In this document: positions 42,418 through 50,851 of the stretch, piece after piece
Numbering within the stretch: position 1 is the stretch's first letter
How the letters are laid out: each line of letters starts with the position of its first letter
Source of the DNA: Streptomyces sp. HNM0574
GTDB lineage: Bacteria; Actinomycetota; Actinomycetes; Streptomycetales; Streptomycetaceae
Assembly (NCBI RefSeq): GCF_012726235.1
Contig: NZ_JAASAH010000009.1
Span: 62,001-126,000 of the forward strand
DNA: 64,000 bases
Reading direction: 5' to 3'
Notes under the pieces: generated by a model
Database searches by the model: none
Seen by the model: only the letters and a program-made list of their open reading frames with translations
What the model was told of the DNA's origin: nothing
Position numbers and translations under genes: made by a program

Positions 42418-42960
42418 ATGGAGTTGGGTGAGCGCCTGACCGAGCTGGAGCGGCGGATCGCCGCGCTGGAGTCGGCGGCGGAGGAGAAGCCCGCCGAGGG
42501 GGGCGGCGGCGAGGACGGCGGCGGCGCGGCGCCGGGTGAGCAGGACACCTTCTGGGCCCTGCGGCGCTGGAAGGCCGAGCTGTCCGGACACGGGCTGCAC
42601 CACGGGGGCGTGCTCTTCACCGGCGCGGTGGAGATGCCCGACGGCAGGCAGTACGAGTGGCAGCAGGGCGCGTCCACGGACGACGTCCTGGAGGAGGACT
42701 GGACAGTCGCGGTGGATTCCTTCGCCGCGCTGGGCCACCCGGTGCGGATGCGGCTGATGCGCGAGATACACGGCGCACCGCGGCGCACCGTGGCGGAGCT
42801 GGCGTCCCTGGAGGAGCTCGGCACGACCGGCCAGATCTACCACCACCTGCGGCAGTTGACGTCGACGGGCTGGCTGCGCACCGTCGCGCGCGGCCGGTAC
42901 GAAGTACCGCCGGAGCGCGTGGTCCCGCTGATGGTGATGCTGGCCGCCGCACGCCGCTGA
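42418..42960 (+). CDS. ArsR-type winged-helix regulator with N-terminal coiled coil
   Basis: 180 residues. Residues 1-22 (ELGERLTELERRIAALES) look like a short coiled coil, followed by a Gly/Glu-rich linker and FWALRRWKAEL. A beta-rich middle (GGVLFTGAVEMPDGRQYEWQ) leads to the winged helix at about 98-165: FAALGHPVRMRLMREIHGAP, TVAELASLEELGTTGQIYHHLRQLTSTGWLR, RYEVPPERVVPLMVML. This fits actinobacterial ArsR-family regulators with a fused sensor part. The palindrome CGTAATTACG in its promoter suggests autorepression. The M23 peptidase follows 52 bases downstream. Confidence 0.88.
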   Translation: MELGERLTELERRIAALESAAEEKPAEGGGGEDGGGAAPGEQDTFWALRRWKAELSGHGLHHGGVLFTGAVEMPDGRQYEWQQGASTDDVLEEDWTVAVDSFAALGHPVRMRLMREIHGAPRRTVAELASLEELGTTGQIYHHLRQLTSTGWLRTVARGRYEVPPERVVPLMVMLAAARR

Positions 42961-43012
42961 CGGCCACCGCGCACCCGACTCCCGACCGCTTTCCCGGACA
43001 GCAGGAGATCCC

Positions 43013-43906
43013 GTGTTCGCCAACCCGAAGGTGCGCAAGGCCACTTCGGTCCTCGCCAGATACTTTCTCTGGCTCTTCGTCGCGCTGGTGCTCGCGCGCC
43101 TGGTCTTCGACTACGCCCTGCCCTGGGACTGGGTGCCGCTGGTCCTCTCCGTCCTGCTGACGCTCGTCCGCGGGCCGGGCGCGGCGAAGACCCCGCGCGG
43201 GCGCACGTCCGCCGGCCCGGAAACCACCTCCGGGGAGGGTGCCGACGGCGCGCGGCTCCCCGTCGAGGTGGAGAGCCCGGTGCGGGGGCGCTGGGTTGCG
43301 CTGAACAGCCCGGCGGACAAGACCCCCAGCCACGGCACGCACGCCTACGGCCAGACGTTCGCCATCGACATCGTGGCCGACCCCGAGGAGGGCGGGCAGC
43401 AGCGCCCGGCGTTCGGCTGGTGGCCCCTGTCGCGGGGCAACGGCGATTTCCCCGCGTTCGGCGCCCCCGTACTGGCCGTGGGTGACGCGACGGTGGTGCA
43501 CGCCTCGGACCACCGCCGGGACCACCGGAGCCGCAACTCGTACCCGGCGCTGCTGTATCTGGTGTTCGAGGCGCTGTTCCGCGAGCTCGGCGGCCCGGGG
43601 CAGATCGTCGGCAACCACGTGGTGCTCGATCTCGGCGACGGCAGGTACGCGCTGTACGCGCATCTGCGGCGCGGTTCGCTCGCCGTCCGCGAGGGCGAGC
43701 GCGTCACGGCCGGCCAACTCCTCGCCCGCTGCGGCAACTCGGGCAACTCCACGGAACCGCACGTCCACTTCCAGCTGATGGACCACCACGACCTGGAGGC
43801 GGCCAGCGGCCTGCCCTTCACCTGGCGCGGCATCGGCGTCCCCGCCAACGGCGCGCACTTCACCGAAGCGCCCCGCACCTCCGCGGACGCGGGCGGCCAG
43901 GCGTAG
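43013..43906 (+). CDS. membrane-anchored M23 family peptidase
   Basis: 297 residues, GTG start with AGGAG. Two adjacent TM segments at about 15-52 (YFLWLFVALVLARLVF, WVPLVLSVLLTLV), a linker, then an M23 (LytM/lysostaphin) domain with zinc ligands H110 and D119 (HAYGQTFAID), H217 (LYAHLRRGS) and the H250-V-H252 motif (EPHVHFQL). All metal ligands are present, so it should be an active peptidoglycan endopeptidase or a zinc-binding relative. It probably shares a transcript with the upstream regulator, which may therefore respond to envelope conditions. Confidence 0.9.
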   Translation: MFANPKVRKATSVLARYFLWLFVALVLARLVFDYALPWDWVPLVLSVLLTLVRGPGAAKTPRGRTSAGPETTSGEGADGARLPVEVESPVRGRWVALNSPADKTPSHGTHAYGQTFAIDIVADPEEGGQQRPAFGWWPLSRGNGDFPAFGAPVLAVGDATVVHASDHRRDHRSRNSYPALLYLVFEALFRELGGPGQIVGNHVVLDLGDGRYALYAHLRRGSLAVREGERVTAGQLLARCGNSGNSTEPHVHFQLMDHHDLEAASGLPFTWRGIGVPANGAHFTEAPRTSADAGGQA

Positions 43907-43970
43907 CCGGGCGCGGCCCAACGGGCCCTGCCCAGGCGGGTGTTGCGGGCGGGCGCGGCCGCTTCGGGCG

Positions 43971-44468
43971 TCACTCCTCCGTCGGCGGATTGGTGAAGGT
44001 CAGCATCCGCCGGGGTTCGATGCGGGCCCAGGACAGCTCCCGCATCCAGCGGTCCCATGCGGCCTGCCCGTATTCCTCGACGAGGCAGGCCAGCAGCCCG
44101 GGATCCTCGGCGGGGTCCACCTCGTGTGCCGTGCCGTGGACGGTGATCTGGAGCCGCTCGCGGTCGATCACGGAGGCGGAGACGGCCGGGCGGGCCCGGA
44201 TGTGCCGGAAGCGGAACGAGCCGGGGTCGGAGCCGAAGTGCAGCCGCCCTCGGTAGAGGAGCCCGTCGACGGGTCCGACGCGCGGCTCCCCTCGCGAGGT
44301 CGTGGTCGCCAGCGCCATCACCCGCACGTGCCGCATCGCCTCGACGACTCCGGCGGTGTCCAGGCGGCGGTCCTCGCCGATGATCGACCGCGTGTGCGCG
44401 CCGGACTTCGCGTAGGAGTCGTCCAGCAGGCGCCGCATCCACTCCAGGTCCTCGGATGTCTCCCGCAT
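43971..44468 (-). CDS. pyridoxamine 5'-phosphate oxidase-like flavin/F420 protein
   Basis: 165 residues with the split beta-barrel pattern: VVEAMRHVRVMALATTTSRGEPRVGPVDGLLYRGRLHFGS, FRHIRARPAVSASVID and LQITVHGTAHEVD. The family holds FMN-, F420- and heme-binding proteins and many of unknown role; a general-stress type (pyridoxamine oxidase-like) function is only a guess. An N-terminal helix of 35 residues precedes the barrel. Its ATG at 44468 is 51 bases from the end of the TetR gene on the same strand. Confidence 0.85.
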   Translation of the reverse strand: MRETSEDLEWMRRLLDDSYAKSGAHTRSIIGEDRRLDTAGVVEAMRHVRVMALATTTSRGEPRVGPVDGLLYRGRLHFGSDPGSFRFRHIRARPAVSASVIDRERLQITVHGTAHEVDPAEDPGLLACLVEEYGQAAWDRWMRELSWARIEPRRMLTFTNPPTEE

Positions 44469-44519
44469 CCCGCCAGTCTGCCCGGTCCGCGCCGCGCACG
44501 CGCCTGATTCCCGCCAGGG

Positions 44520-45167
44520 TCAGTCGCGGGCCGGGCGGGCGGCCGCCGTGCGGCGCAGGCGGGAGCGGACGGCGCGCTGGGCGACGGGGCCGAGCTCCTC
44601 CAGGGCCGTGGCCATCGCGGCGAGCTGTTCGAGCGCGTCGAGGGCGCGCGCGGCACCGTCCGGGTCGACGCCCTCGTAGAGCTCCAGGCCGACGAACGAG
44701 GCCGACACCGCCCTGGCCAGCCCCGCGACGTCCACGAACTCGCTCAGCGGGGTCCCCGCGAGCACCCGCCCGAGCACCTGCTCGATCTCGTCGGTCCACA
44801 GCGCGAGACCGGCCGCGGTGGCGGGCGCCGTACGCGGCTGGGACTGCGCCCCGGCGAGCAGCTGCCCGAGTACGGCGACATGCCCGCCGTCCCGCTCGGT
44901 GACGTGCAACTCGCGGGCGAGCGCGAGGAGTTCGGCGAGCGTCGTCACCCCGGCGAGGCGGTCGCGGTAGACGTCGACGCGCTGCTCCGCACCGTGCCGG
45001 CAGGCGGCGGCGAGGAGTTCGTCGACGCTGCCGAAGTGGTAGAAGACCAGCCCCTGGTTGACGCCTGCGGCCGCGGCGATCGTCCGGGCCGAGGCCTTGG
45101 CGAAGCCCTGTTCGGTCAGCACGGTGAGGGCGCCCGCCAGCAGCTTCGTACGGGTGTCGTTGCTCAT
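44520..45167 (-). CDS. TetR family transcriptional regulator
   Basis: 215 residues. DNA-binding part at 1-60: TRTKLLAGALTVLTEQGFAKASARTIAAAAGVNQGLVFYHFGSVDELLAAA. The remaining helices form a ligand domain (AGLARAVSASFVGLELYEGVD). It lies directly downstream of the DUF4166 gene pair on the same strand (58-base gap) and two identical-core inverted repeats TTGAGC-N4-GCTCAA occur upstream of that pair, so it probably represses the operon and itself. Effector unknown. Confidence 0.92.
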   Translation of the reverse strand: MSNDTRTKLLAGALTVLTEQGFAKASARTIAAAAGVNQGLVFYHFGSVDELLAAACRHGAEQRVDVYRDRLAGVTTLAELLALARELHVTERDGGHVAVLGQLLAGAQSQPRTAPATAAGLALWTDEIEQVLGRVLAGTPLSEFVDVAGLARAVSASFVGLELYEGVDPDGAARALDALEQLAAMATALEELGPVAQRAVRSRLRRTAAARPARD

Positions 45168-45225
45168 GGTCCCGTACTCTCACATGCGCCCCGGCGCGCT
45201 CCCCCGGCGCCCACCGGACGCCCGC

Positions 45226-45903
45226 TCACGCCCGCGCCTCCTCGCGCACGGGACGGAGGCCGGGGCGGGGGCCGCGCGCCAGAGCGGTGTACTCGGCGGT
45301 GAAGCTGCCCTCGTAGCCGAACAGCGGCCCGAAGTACCGGTTGCCGACCCGGACCTGGATGCGGAAGCGGTCCGCCGCCTCGTCGTAGGACTCGCGCACG
45401 AGGGCGTCTCCCCCGATCAGCTCCGGCACCCGCACGTCCAACCGGCCCTCCCGGAACCGGTGTTCACCGGAGCGAATGACCAGCGCCCCGGCCTCGTCCA
45501 CCTCGGGCCACAGGTCGGTGGCGAGGTGCTGGTGGGTGCCGAGGTAGTCGACGATGCGGCCGCGTTCGGGGCTGTAGATCATGGTCGCGTCGAACCGCCG
45601 CACCCGCCCGGGGAAGGCGAAGCTGCGGACGAAGGTGACGGTTTCGCGCCCGTGGGAGTCGCGGTACGGGACGTTCTCGATCGTGAACGGGATGTTCCGG
45701 CCCGCCTCGGGAACGAGGATGTTCCGGCTGCCGCCCAGCGCCAGAAAGGGACGCACCCAGCCGGGCCCGTGCCAGACCCGGTCCATCACCCCGCGCCCGA
45801 CGCACGCCTCACCACTGTCGATCCCGGTGCCGAACCGCCGCTGGAGACGCGGGTGGAGGCGGGCGAAGTCGTCGCCGAGGGCCTGCTGGAAGATCGAGGT
45901 CAT
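45226..45903 (-). CDS. DUF4166 domain protein
   Basis: 225 residues; ATG at 45903 overlaps the stop of the upstream gene as ATGA. The sequence runs SIFQQALGDDFARLHPRLQRRFG, then GWVRPFLALGGSRNILVPEAGRNIPF, FVRSFAFPGRVRRFDATMIY and GSFTAEYT, which is the DUF4166 pattern, a mostly beta protein often found fused to or next to saccharopine-dehydrogenase-like or NAD(P)-binding proteins. Function unknown. Part of a two-gene operon with a membrane SRPBCC-like protein, likely repressed by the TetR downstream. Confidence 0.88.
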   Translation of the reverse strand: MTSIFQQALGDDFARLHPRLQRRFGTGIDSGEACVGRGVMDRVWHGPGWVRPFLALGGSRNILVPEAGRNIPFTIENVPYRDSHGRETVTFVRSFAFPGRVRRFDATMIYSPERGRIVDYLGTHQHLATDLWPEVDEAGALVIRSGEHRFREGRLDVRVPELIGGDALVRESYDEAADRFRIQVRVGNRYFGPLFGYEGSFTAEYTALARGPRPGLRPVREEARA

Positions 45904-46721
45904 GGCTGCTCCAGTCGTTCGAGGAGGACGGGCGGGGTGGCCGTCTCGCGGCGCACGGGACGGCGTCGGCAGCGCCGGGCGGCAGGCGTCCCCGGCAGCG
46001 GCGGCACCAGGACGGCACCGCCCGCGAGCAGCAGCACGGCGGCCCACCGGACCGTCCCCGCGAGCACGCCCGACAGGCCACCGCCCGGTTCCGGCACCGA
46101 CAGGCCGTACGCGACGGCGGCCGCGGCACCGAGGGCGAGCGCGCGGAGGGCGAGTTCGCCCAGCGCGCGCCGGAGTGCGGACTCGGGCGTGATGCCGCGT
46201 TCGCACCACAGCCGGAGCCGGTCGAAGGACCAGGCCGTGGCCCAGCCCATGAGCGGACGGAAGAGGAAGCGGTCGGCGACCCGTCCGAACGCTCCCCACC
46301 TGGGCACGTAGTCGTACCCGGTGAGGAACCGGACGTGCGGGGCGCCGAGACCCCCGTCCTCGGCGCCCCGCACGGACGGACCCCCGGAACCGGGCGCCTC
46401 CGGGACGTAACGCCAGTACCCCCGGCCGTCGACGAGGGGGCACAGCGGGTGCGGCGAGCTGAAGCGGAGCGCCGACGTCCGGGTGCCGTCGGGGCGGCGC
46501 TTCTCGCCCGCGGAGATCCCGGTGCCGGAGATCGTCCAGCCGGGGAGCGGCCGGACCCCGTAGCGGAACCGCAGCGGCGCGTCCGCGGAGGCGCGCGGCA
46601 GCGGGTCGATGTACGTGAACCGCAGGTCCCAGCGCTGGTGTTGGTCCGGCTGCTGGGTGCGGCCCCAGATCACGTCGAGGTCGGCCCCGATCAGCGTCTC
46701 CACGTAGAGCCCCGGCCCCAT
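45900..46721 (-). CDS. SRPBCC-like protein with C-terminal membrane helices
   Basis: 273 residues. The start LYVETLIGADLDVIWGRTQQPDQHQRWDLRFTYI is the typical first helix-strand unit of a polyketide cyclase/SRPBCC domain, and GWTISGTGIS, WGAFGRVADRFLFRPLMGWATAWSFDRLRLW complete it at about 190. Two hydrophobic segments follow (ALRALALGAAAAVAYGL, WAAVLLLAGGAVLVPPLPG) and a basic tail. It would therefore be a membrane-anchored lipid- or polyketide-like ligand binder. Translationally coupled to the DUF4166 gene. Its promoter region holds the twin TetR sites. Confidence 0.8.
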   Translation of the reverse strand: MGPGLYVETLIGADLDVIWGRTQQPDQHQRWDLRFTYIDPLPRASADAPLRFRYGVRPLPGWTISGTGISAGEKRRPDGTRTSALRFSSPHPLCPLVDGRGYWRYVPEAPGSGGPSVRGAEDGGLGAPHVRFLTGYDYVPRWGAFGRVADRFLFRPLMGWATAWSFDRLRLWCERGITPESALRRALGELALRALALGAAAAVAYGLSVPEPGGGLSGVLAGTVRWAAVLLLAGGAVLVPPLPGTPAARRCRRRPVRRETATPPVLLERLEQP

Positions 46722-46760
46722 CCCTCGTCCCCCTCCGACGGTGGAGCGACCACCCCCCGT

Positions 46761-46776
46761 TTGAGCGGTCGCTCAA
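46761..46776. promoter_or_regulatory. TetR operator copy 1, TTGAGCG-GT-CGCTCAA
   Basis: Perfect 7-bp inverted repeat with 2-base centre (equally TTGAGC-N4-GCTCAA), 39 bases upstream of the SRPBCC-like gene. Second copy centred 34 bp away. Confidence 0.75.
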
Positions 46777-46794
46777 CACGGACAGTACGAGGTT

Positions 46795-46810
46795 TTGAGC
46801 GCCTGCTCAA
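46795..46810. promoter_or_regulatory. TetR operator copy 2, TTGAGC-N4-GCTCAA
   Basis: Perfect 6-bp inverted repeat with spacer GCCT and the same core as copy 1. The 18 bases between the copies read TACTGT on the minus strand, a usable -10 element, so binding would block the promoter. Confidence 0.75.
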
Positions 46811-47867
46811 CTCCTCGTCCGGGAGCGGGGTTTCCCACCACGCGGCGAGGAACGGCCGGGAGTCGACGCTCCGCACGTCCGCAACCGGTCACGGGGCGGG
46901 CGCCGCGCGCCGTCCGAATCCGGTCTGGCGCGCGAAAGCCGGGCCGCACTCGGACAGTTGCGACGAGAAGGAGCCCGCGCCACGCGCGGCACCACCGCGA
47001 GCCGCACCGGACGACGACGGCCCGCCCCACCGTCCCGGGGCCGAACACCTGCGCGTCCCGCACCGGTTGCTCACCCCTTCGCGTGAGCGCACTTACGGGT
47101 GAAGTCCACCGGGGCAGGGCAGGGCCAGGGGTCCGCGAGATGACGACGTGTCGGATTCCGTGCGTTTCGCCGCCGCTCAGATTCGGCCATCGCCGCGAGC
47201 GCCAACTCGGCTGGACAGACAGGGCAGTTGACGCTCAGTCACCGGCTCGGGACCGTGAGCGGCGCGGCCGGAGCCGCGCGGCGGAGTCCTGGCAGCGCAG
47301 GGGCACAGGTGCACACCTGAACCAACTATTGGCCGACGAGCGACAGTTCGAATGTGATTCCTGAGCGTGATCCGGTTAGTCTCTGCGCATTCAGCACAGC
47401 AACATTCCTCACCAGCTCGACCATTCCTCAAGTTTGTCCGAAGTCACCAGGCTGCTACCGTCCGTGCCCCACCGGATCCGGACAGTCCACACGACAGCCC
47501 GGCCGTCCTTCGCCTCCGTCCCCGCAGTTTCGTTCCTGCGCCCTCGGCGTACGGACCGGGACCGTGGACGGCGCCCGCACTCCACAGAGCGGCGGGCGGG
47601 GCAGGACGGACCGACGGCGCGGTCGGAGCACAGGGTGACAGCGGCCGCTCGGCGCCGGACCGCCGGCCGGAGGGCTGCGGATTCCGCAGCTCCCCCGGCC
47701 CCCCACGCCGGACCAGGCACCGCCCCGTCGGGCAGCGTTCGGGCCCGCACCGCCCGGCTCCGTCCCGCCCGGCCCGGCAGCACCCCGTCGGGCCCAGGAC
47801 GCGCACCGGCCGCGGGCCGGACCGTCCGACAGCGGCCGCACGTCCCGAAACCCTCCTCTAGGAAGCC
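46811..47867. other. about 1.05 kb intergenic region before the conservon
   Basis: No gene recognised on either strand. Frames that stay open here have irregular codon positions, many rare codons and no family motif. The part 47310-47450 is AT-richer and contains TTGTCC ... GCTACC-like promoter elements near 47435-47460, a possible start of a long leader for the conservon kinase gene. TTGACG occurs at about 47228. Low-complexity Pro/Arg-coding DNA fills 47480-47850. Confidence 0.5.
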
Positions 47868-49496
47868 ATGACACAAGACATACAGGGTGTGTTGTTCTGG
47901 TGCCTGGCCGCCGGCCTGCTCGCCATCACCGTCCTGCTGTTCCGCCAGCGGCACATCACGTCGACCGTGCGCAAGCGCAACGCGGAGCTGACCGACGGGC
48001 TGCGGGCGCGGGACGTGGAGGTGCAGCACCTGGCCTCGGTGCGGCTGCCCGCACTGGAGGACTCCCTGCACCAGCCGGTGCCCGAGACGGGGCTGCTCCA
48101 TCCGCAGCTCGTGGGCACGGAGTTCGCGTACAGCCTCGAAGGTGTGGTGGAGCGGTTCTCCGGCGCGGTCGAGCGCGCGCAGGCGCGGGCCGACGCCTCG
48201 GCGAAGGCCGCGCTGAAGACCTCGATGCGTTCCATCCAGGCGCTGGCGAACGAGCAGCAGATGTCCATCTCCGAGATGCAGAACCGGCACCACCAGCCGG
48301 ACGTGCTCCAGGACCTGCTGGAGATCGACCACGCGAACTCCCAGTTCGGCCGCCGCGCCCAGGCGATCGCCGTGCTCTGCGGCTCCTGGCCGGGACGGCA
48401 GCGGGCCGCCTCCGCGCTCACCGACGTGGTGCGCGGGGCGACTTCGCGCATCCGTGACTACCGCCGCGTCCGGATACACGGACAGGTCGACATCGCCGTG
48501 GTCAGCCGCGCCGTCGAGCCGGTGGTGCTCGCGCTGGCCGAGCTGCTGGACAACGCGGCGCGGCACTCGCAGCCCAACACCCAGGTGGAGGTCAACCTCC
48601 AGACGGTGCACAACGGCGCCTGCGTGATCATCGACGACGCCGGCATCGGCATGGACGGCCAGGTCGCGCAGCGGGCCACGACGCTGCTCTCGGGGCAGCA
48701 GACGGTGGACGTCACCCGGCTCGACGATCCGCCGCAGTTCGGGTTCCCGGTCATAGGCGTGCTGGCGGCGCGGTACGGCTTCAGCGTCTCCGCAGACACG
48801 CGTTCCCCGTACGGCGGTGTGCGTGCCGTGCTGTTCCTGCCGGGCGAGCTGCTCACGCATCTCGCGCCGGAGGAACCGGCCGCGCCCGTCGCGGCCTCCG
48901 TGCCGGCACCGGCGCGGGGCGGGGCGGCGGAGCAGCAGTGGCAGGCGCCGCGGCAGTCCGCTCCGCAGCGGCAGGCACAGCACCAGCAAGCACCGCGGGC
49001 GGCACAGCGGCCCGTGGCGCCGGCGGCGCAGCCCGCCGCGTCCGCGCCGCAGGCGCCCGCGCCGCGGGCCGCCACCGGCGCGGGCGCCGCGGCGGGTGAC
49101 GCGAGGCCGGGACAAGGCGCAGGGGATGCCATGGCAACAGGCAGCACCGGGGAGAAAACGGCGGGCGGCCTGCCCAAGCGCCGCCGCCACACGCCACGGC
49201 AGGCGGCCGGGACGCAGTCCGCGGGCGCCGGTGCCGGACCTTCGGGGACGCAGTCCGGGGCGCAGTCGGGAATGCAGGGCGGCATGCAGCCCTGGCACGT
49301 CGGCGCCCCGTCCGGGGCGCACCTGGGGGTGCCCTCCGCCGCGCAGCCGGGCGGGCGGGGAGCGCAGGGAACGCCGGGCACGGAGGACGCCGGCGCCCGG
49401 TCGGCTCAGGAAACCGCCCAGCGGATGGGCGCGTTCGCGCGAGGCACGAGGTCCGGTCGTGAAGCCCGAGACGATGAAGGGAAGCCGCAAGAATGA
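47868..49496 (+). CDS. conservon sensor kinase-like protein (CvnA type)
   Basis: 542 residues, ATG with AGGAAG. A single N-terminal TM (about 8-25), a helical region, a histidine-containing dimerisation-like stretch LLEIDHANSQFGRRAQAIAVL (H155) and a HATPase_c domain with N-box ELLDNAARHS (225-234) and DDAGIGM (256-262). From about 345 the chain is a long Ala/Gln/Pro-rich disordered tail with the KRRRHTPRQ motif usual at conservon kinase ends. CvnA proteins start the membrane-associated G-protein-like complex studied in Streptomyces coelicolor (cvn9/rar). The next gene overlaps its stop as ATGA. Confidence 0.92.
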   Translation: MTQDIQGVLFWCLAAGLLAITVLLFRQRHITSTVRKRNAELTDGLRARDVEVQHLASVRLPALEDSLHQPVPETGLLHPQLVGTEFAYSLEGVVERFSGAVERAQARADASAKAALKTSMRSIQALANEQQMSISEMQNRHHQPDVLQDLLEIDHANSQFGRRAQAIAVLCGSWPGRQRAASALTDVVRGATSRIRDYRRVRIHGQVDIAVVSRAVEPVVLALAELLDNAARHSQPNTQVEVNLQTVHNGACVIIDDAGIGMDGQVAQRATTLLSGQQTVDVTRLDDPPQFGFPVIGVLAARYGFSVSADTRSPYGGVRAVLFLPGELLTHLAPEEPAAPVAASVPAPARGGAAEQQWQAPRQSAPQRQAQHQQAPRAAQRPVAPAAQPAASAPQAPAPRAATGAGAAAGDARPGQGAGDAMATGSTGEKTAGGLPKRRRHTPRQAAGTQSAGAGAGPSGTQSGAQSGMQGGMQPWHVGAPSGAHLGVPSAAQPGGRGAQGTPGTEDAGARSAQETAQRMGAFARGTRSGREARDDEGKPQE

Positions 49497-49906
49497 TCGA
49501 CGCAGTGGCCAACGAGCTGGGCTGGATGCTCGACGAGGTCCTCAAGGTGCCCGAAGCACGGCACGCGATCCTGCTGTCCGCCGACGGGATGCTCCGTTCG
49601 CATTCCGCGGACATCAGCCGGGACGACGCGGAGCGTCTGGCGGCGGGACTGTCGGGTCTGCAGTCGATCAGCCGCAGCACGGCCGAGTTCTGCGGGACGC
49701 CGGACACGCCGTGGCGGCAGACGCTGATCGAGTTCGCGCACGGTTACGTGTTCCTCGTCGCCGCCGGTGAGGGCGCGTATCTCGCGGTCTCCACGAGCGC
49801 GGAGGTGGACATGGAAGCGGTGACGTACCGCATGCACAAGCTGGTCGACCGGCTCGGCCGGGAACTGACCAGTCCGGCGCGGCGGGATACCGGCGCCCCG
49901 GCATGA
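49493..49906 (+). CDS. roadblock/LC7 domain protein (CvnB type)
   Basis: 137 residues. Roadblock fold: LGWMLDEVLKVPEARHAILLSADGMLRSHS at the start, ERLAAGLSGLQSISRSTAEFC, TLIEFAHGYVFLVAAGEGAYLAVSTS and a final helix. Bacterial roadblock proteins act as GTPase-activating or scaffold partners (MglB-like) of the small GTPase encoded two genes on. ATGA overlaps with the genes on both sides indicate tight translational coupling. Confidence 0.95.
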   Translation: MIDAVANELGWMLDEVLKVPEARHAILLSADGMLRSHSADISRDDAERLAAGLSGLQSISRSTAEFCGTPDTPWRQTLIEFAHGYVFLVAAGEGAYLAVSTSAEVDMEAVTYRMHKLVDRLGRELTSPARRDTGAPA

Positions 49907-50262
49907 CCCCGCCCCGCCAACGGACGGAAGGGCTGGTGCGGCCCTACGTCGTCACTGACGGACGCGCCTATCCGACCCGCAACACGCTGGATCTGGTCAC
50001 GTTGCTGGTCTCCGTCACTGACCCGGCGATCTCCGGGCTGAGCCCGGAGAAACGGCGGCTGGTGGACCTGTGCCGCCCGGGGGCACTGTCCGTCGCCGAG
50101 GTGGCAGGTCATCTGTCGCTGCCCGTCAGCGTCGTGAAGGTGCTGGCCGCCGACCTGATGGACAGCGGCCACATAGTGACCCGCGCCCCGATCCCCTCGG
50201 CCCAGCCGACAGACGCCCGAATCCTCCAGGAGGTGCTCGATGGACTCCGCGCCCGGCTCTGA
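49903..50262 (+). CDS. DUF742 protein (CvnC type)
   Basis: 119 residues. DUF742: TEGLVRPYVVTDGRAYPTRNTLDLVTLLV, then a winged-helix-like half with RRLVDLCRPGALSVAEVAGHLSLPVSVVKVLAADLMDSGHI and the end RILQEVLDGLRARL. The third standard member of conservons; its biochemical role is not settled. Overlaps CvnB by ATGA and the GTPase gene by 23 bases. Confidence 0.95.
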   Translation: MTPPRQRTEGLVRPYVVTDGRAYPTRNTLDLVTLLVSVTDPAISGLSPEKRRLVDLCRPGALSVAEVAGHLSLPVSVVKVLAADLMDSGHIVTRAPIPSAQPTDARILQEVLDGLRARL

Positions 50263-50851
50263 GGCGGTCTATCTGCGCAGCAGTGTGCAGACGGCCGTCA
50301 AGCTCCTGGTGGTGGGTCACTTCGCCGTCGGCAAGACGACGTTCGTCGGTTCGATGTCGGAGATCAGGCCGCTGCACACCGAAGAGGTGATGACGCAGGC
50401 GGGAGCGCTCGTCGACGACCTGGCCGGTACGAAGGACAAGACGACCACCACGGTCGCCATGGACTTCGGCCGGCTGACGCTCAGCGAGTCCCTGGTGCTG
50501 TACCTGTTCGGCGCTCCGGGCCAGGAGCGCTTCACCCAGCTGTGGCAGGACATGACGCGGGGTGCGCTGGGCGCGCTGGTGCTCGCCGACACCCGGCGGC
50601 TGGAGCAGTCCTTCGGCGTGATGGGGCTGCTGGAGGAGCACGGTCTGCCGTACGCCGTCGCGATCAACCACTTCGACGAGGCACCCGTGTACGACGAGGC
50701 GGAGATCCGCGAGGCGCTCGACCTGCTGCCGGAGACGCCGCTGGTCACCTGCGACGCGCGGGACTACACCTCCTCCGCCACGGCGTTGATCTCCCTCGTC
50801 GAATATCTGCAGACCCGAATCAGCGAGCCGCACTCACTGGAGCACGTGTGA
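50240..50851 (+). CDS. small Ras-like ATP/GTP-binding protein (CvnD type)
   Basis: 203 residues; ATG with a strong AGGAGG six bases upstream, inside the end of the DUF742 gene. P-loop GHFAVGKT (26-33), switch regions with TTTTVAMDFG, the G3 motif FGAPGQERF (90-98) and a variant G4 motif NHFDE (143-147) instead of NKxD. These are the MglA-like GTPases of conservons, thought to be controlled by the roadblock and DUF742 partners. The P450 start overlaps its stop as GTGA. Confidence 0.95.
   Translation: MDSAPGSEAVYLRSSVQTAVKLLVVGHFAVGKTTFVGSMSEIRPLHTEEVMTQAGALVDDLAGTKDKTTTTVAMDFGRLTLSESLVLYLFGAPGQERFTQLWQDMTRGALGALVLADTRRLEQSFGVMGLLEEHGLPYAVAINHFDEAPVYDEAEIREALDLLPETPLVTCDARDYTSSATALISLVEYLQTRISEPHSLEHV

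Noticed and set aside
47434..47871. Plus-strand frame of 145 codons just before the conservon kinase
   Set aside because: Low-complexity Arg/Pro/Ala translation, irregular third-position use and no motif; it also runs into the kinase start in another frame.
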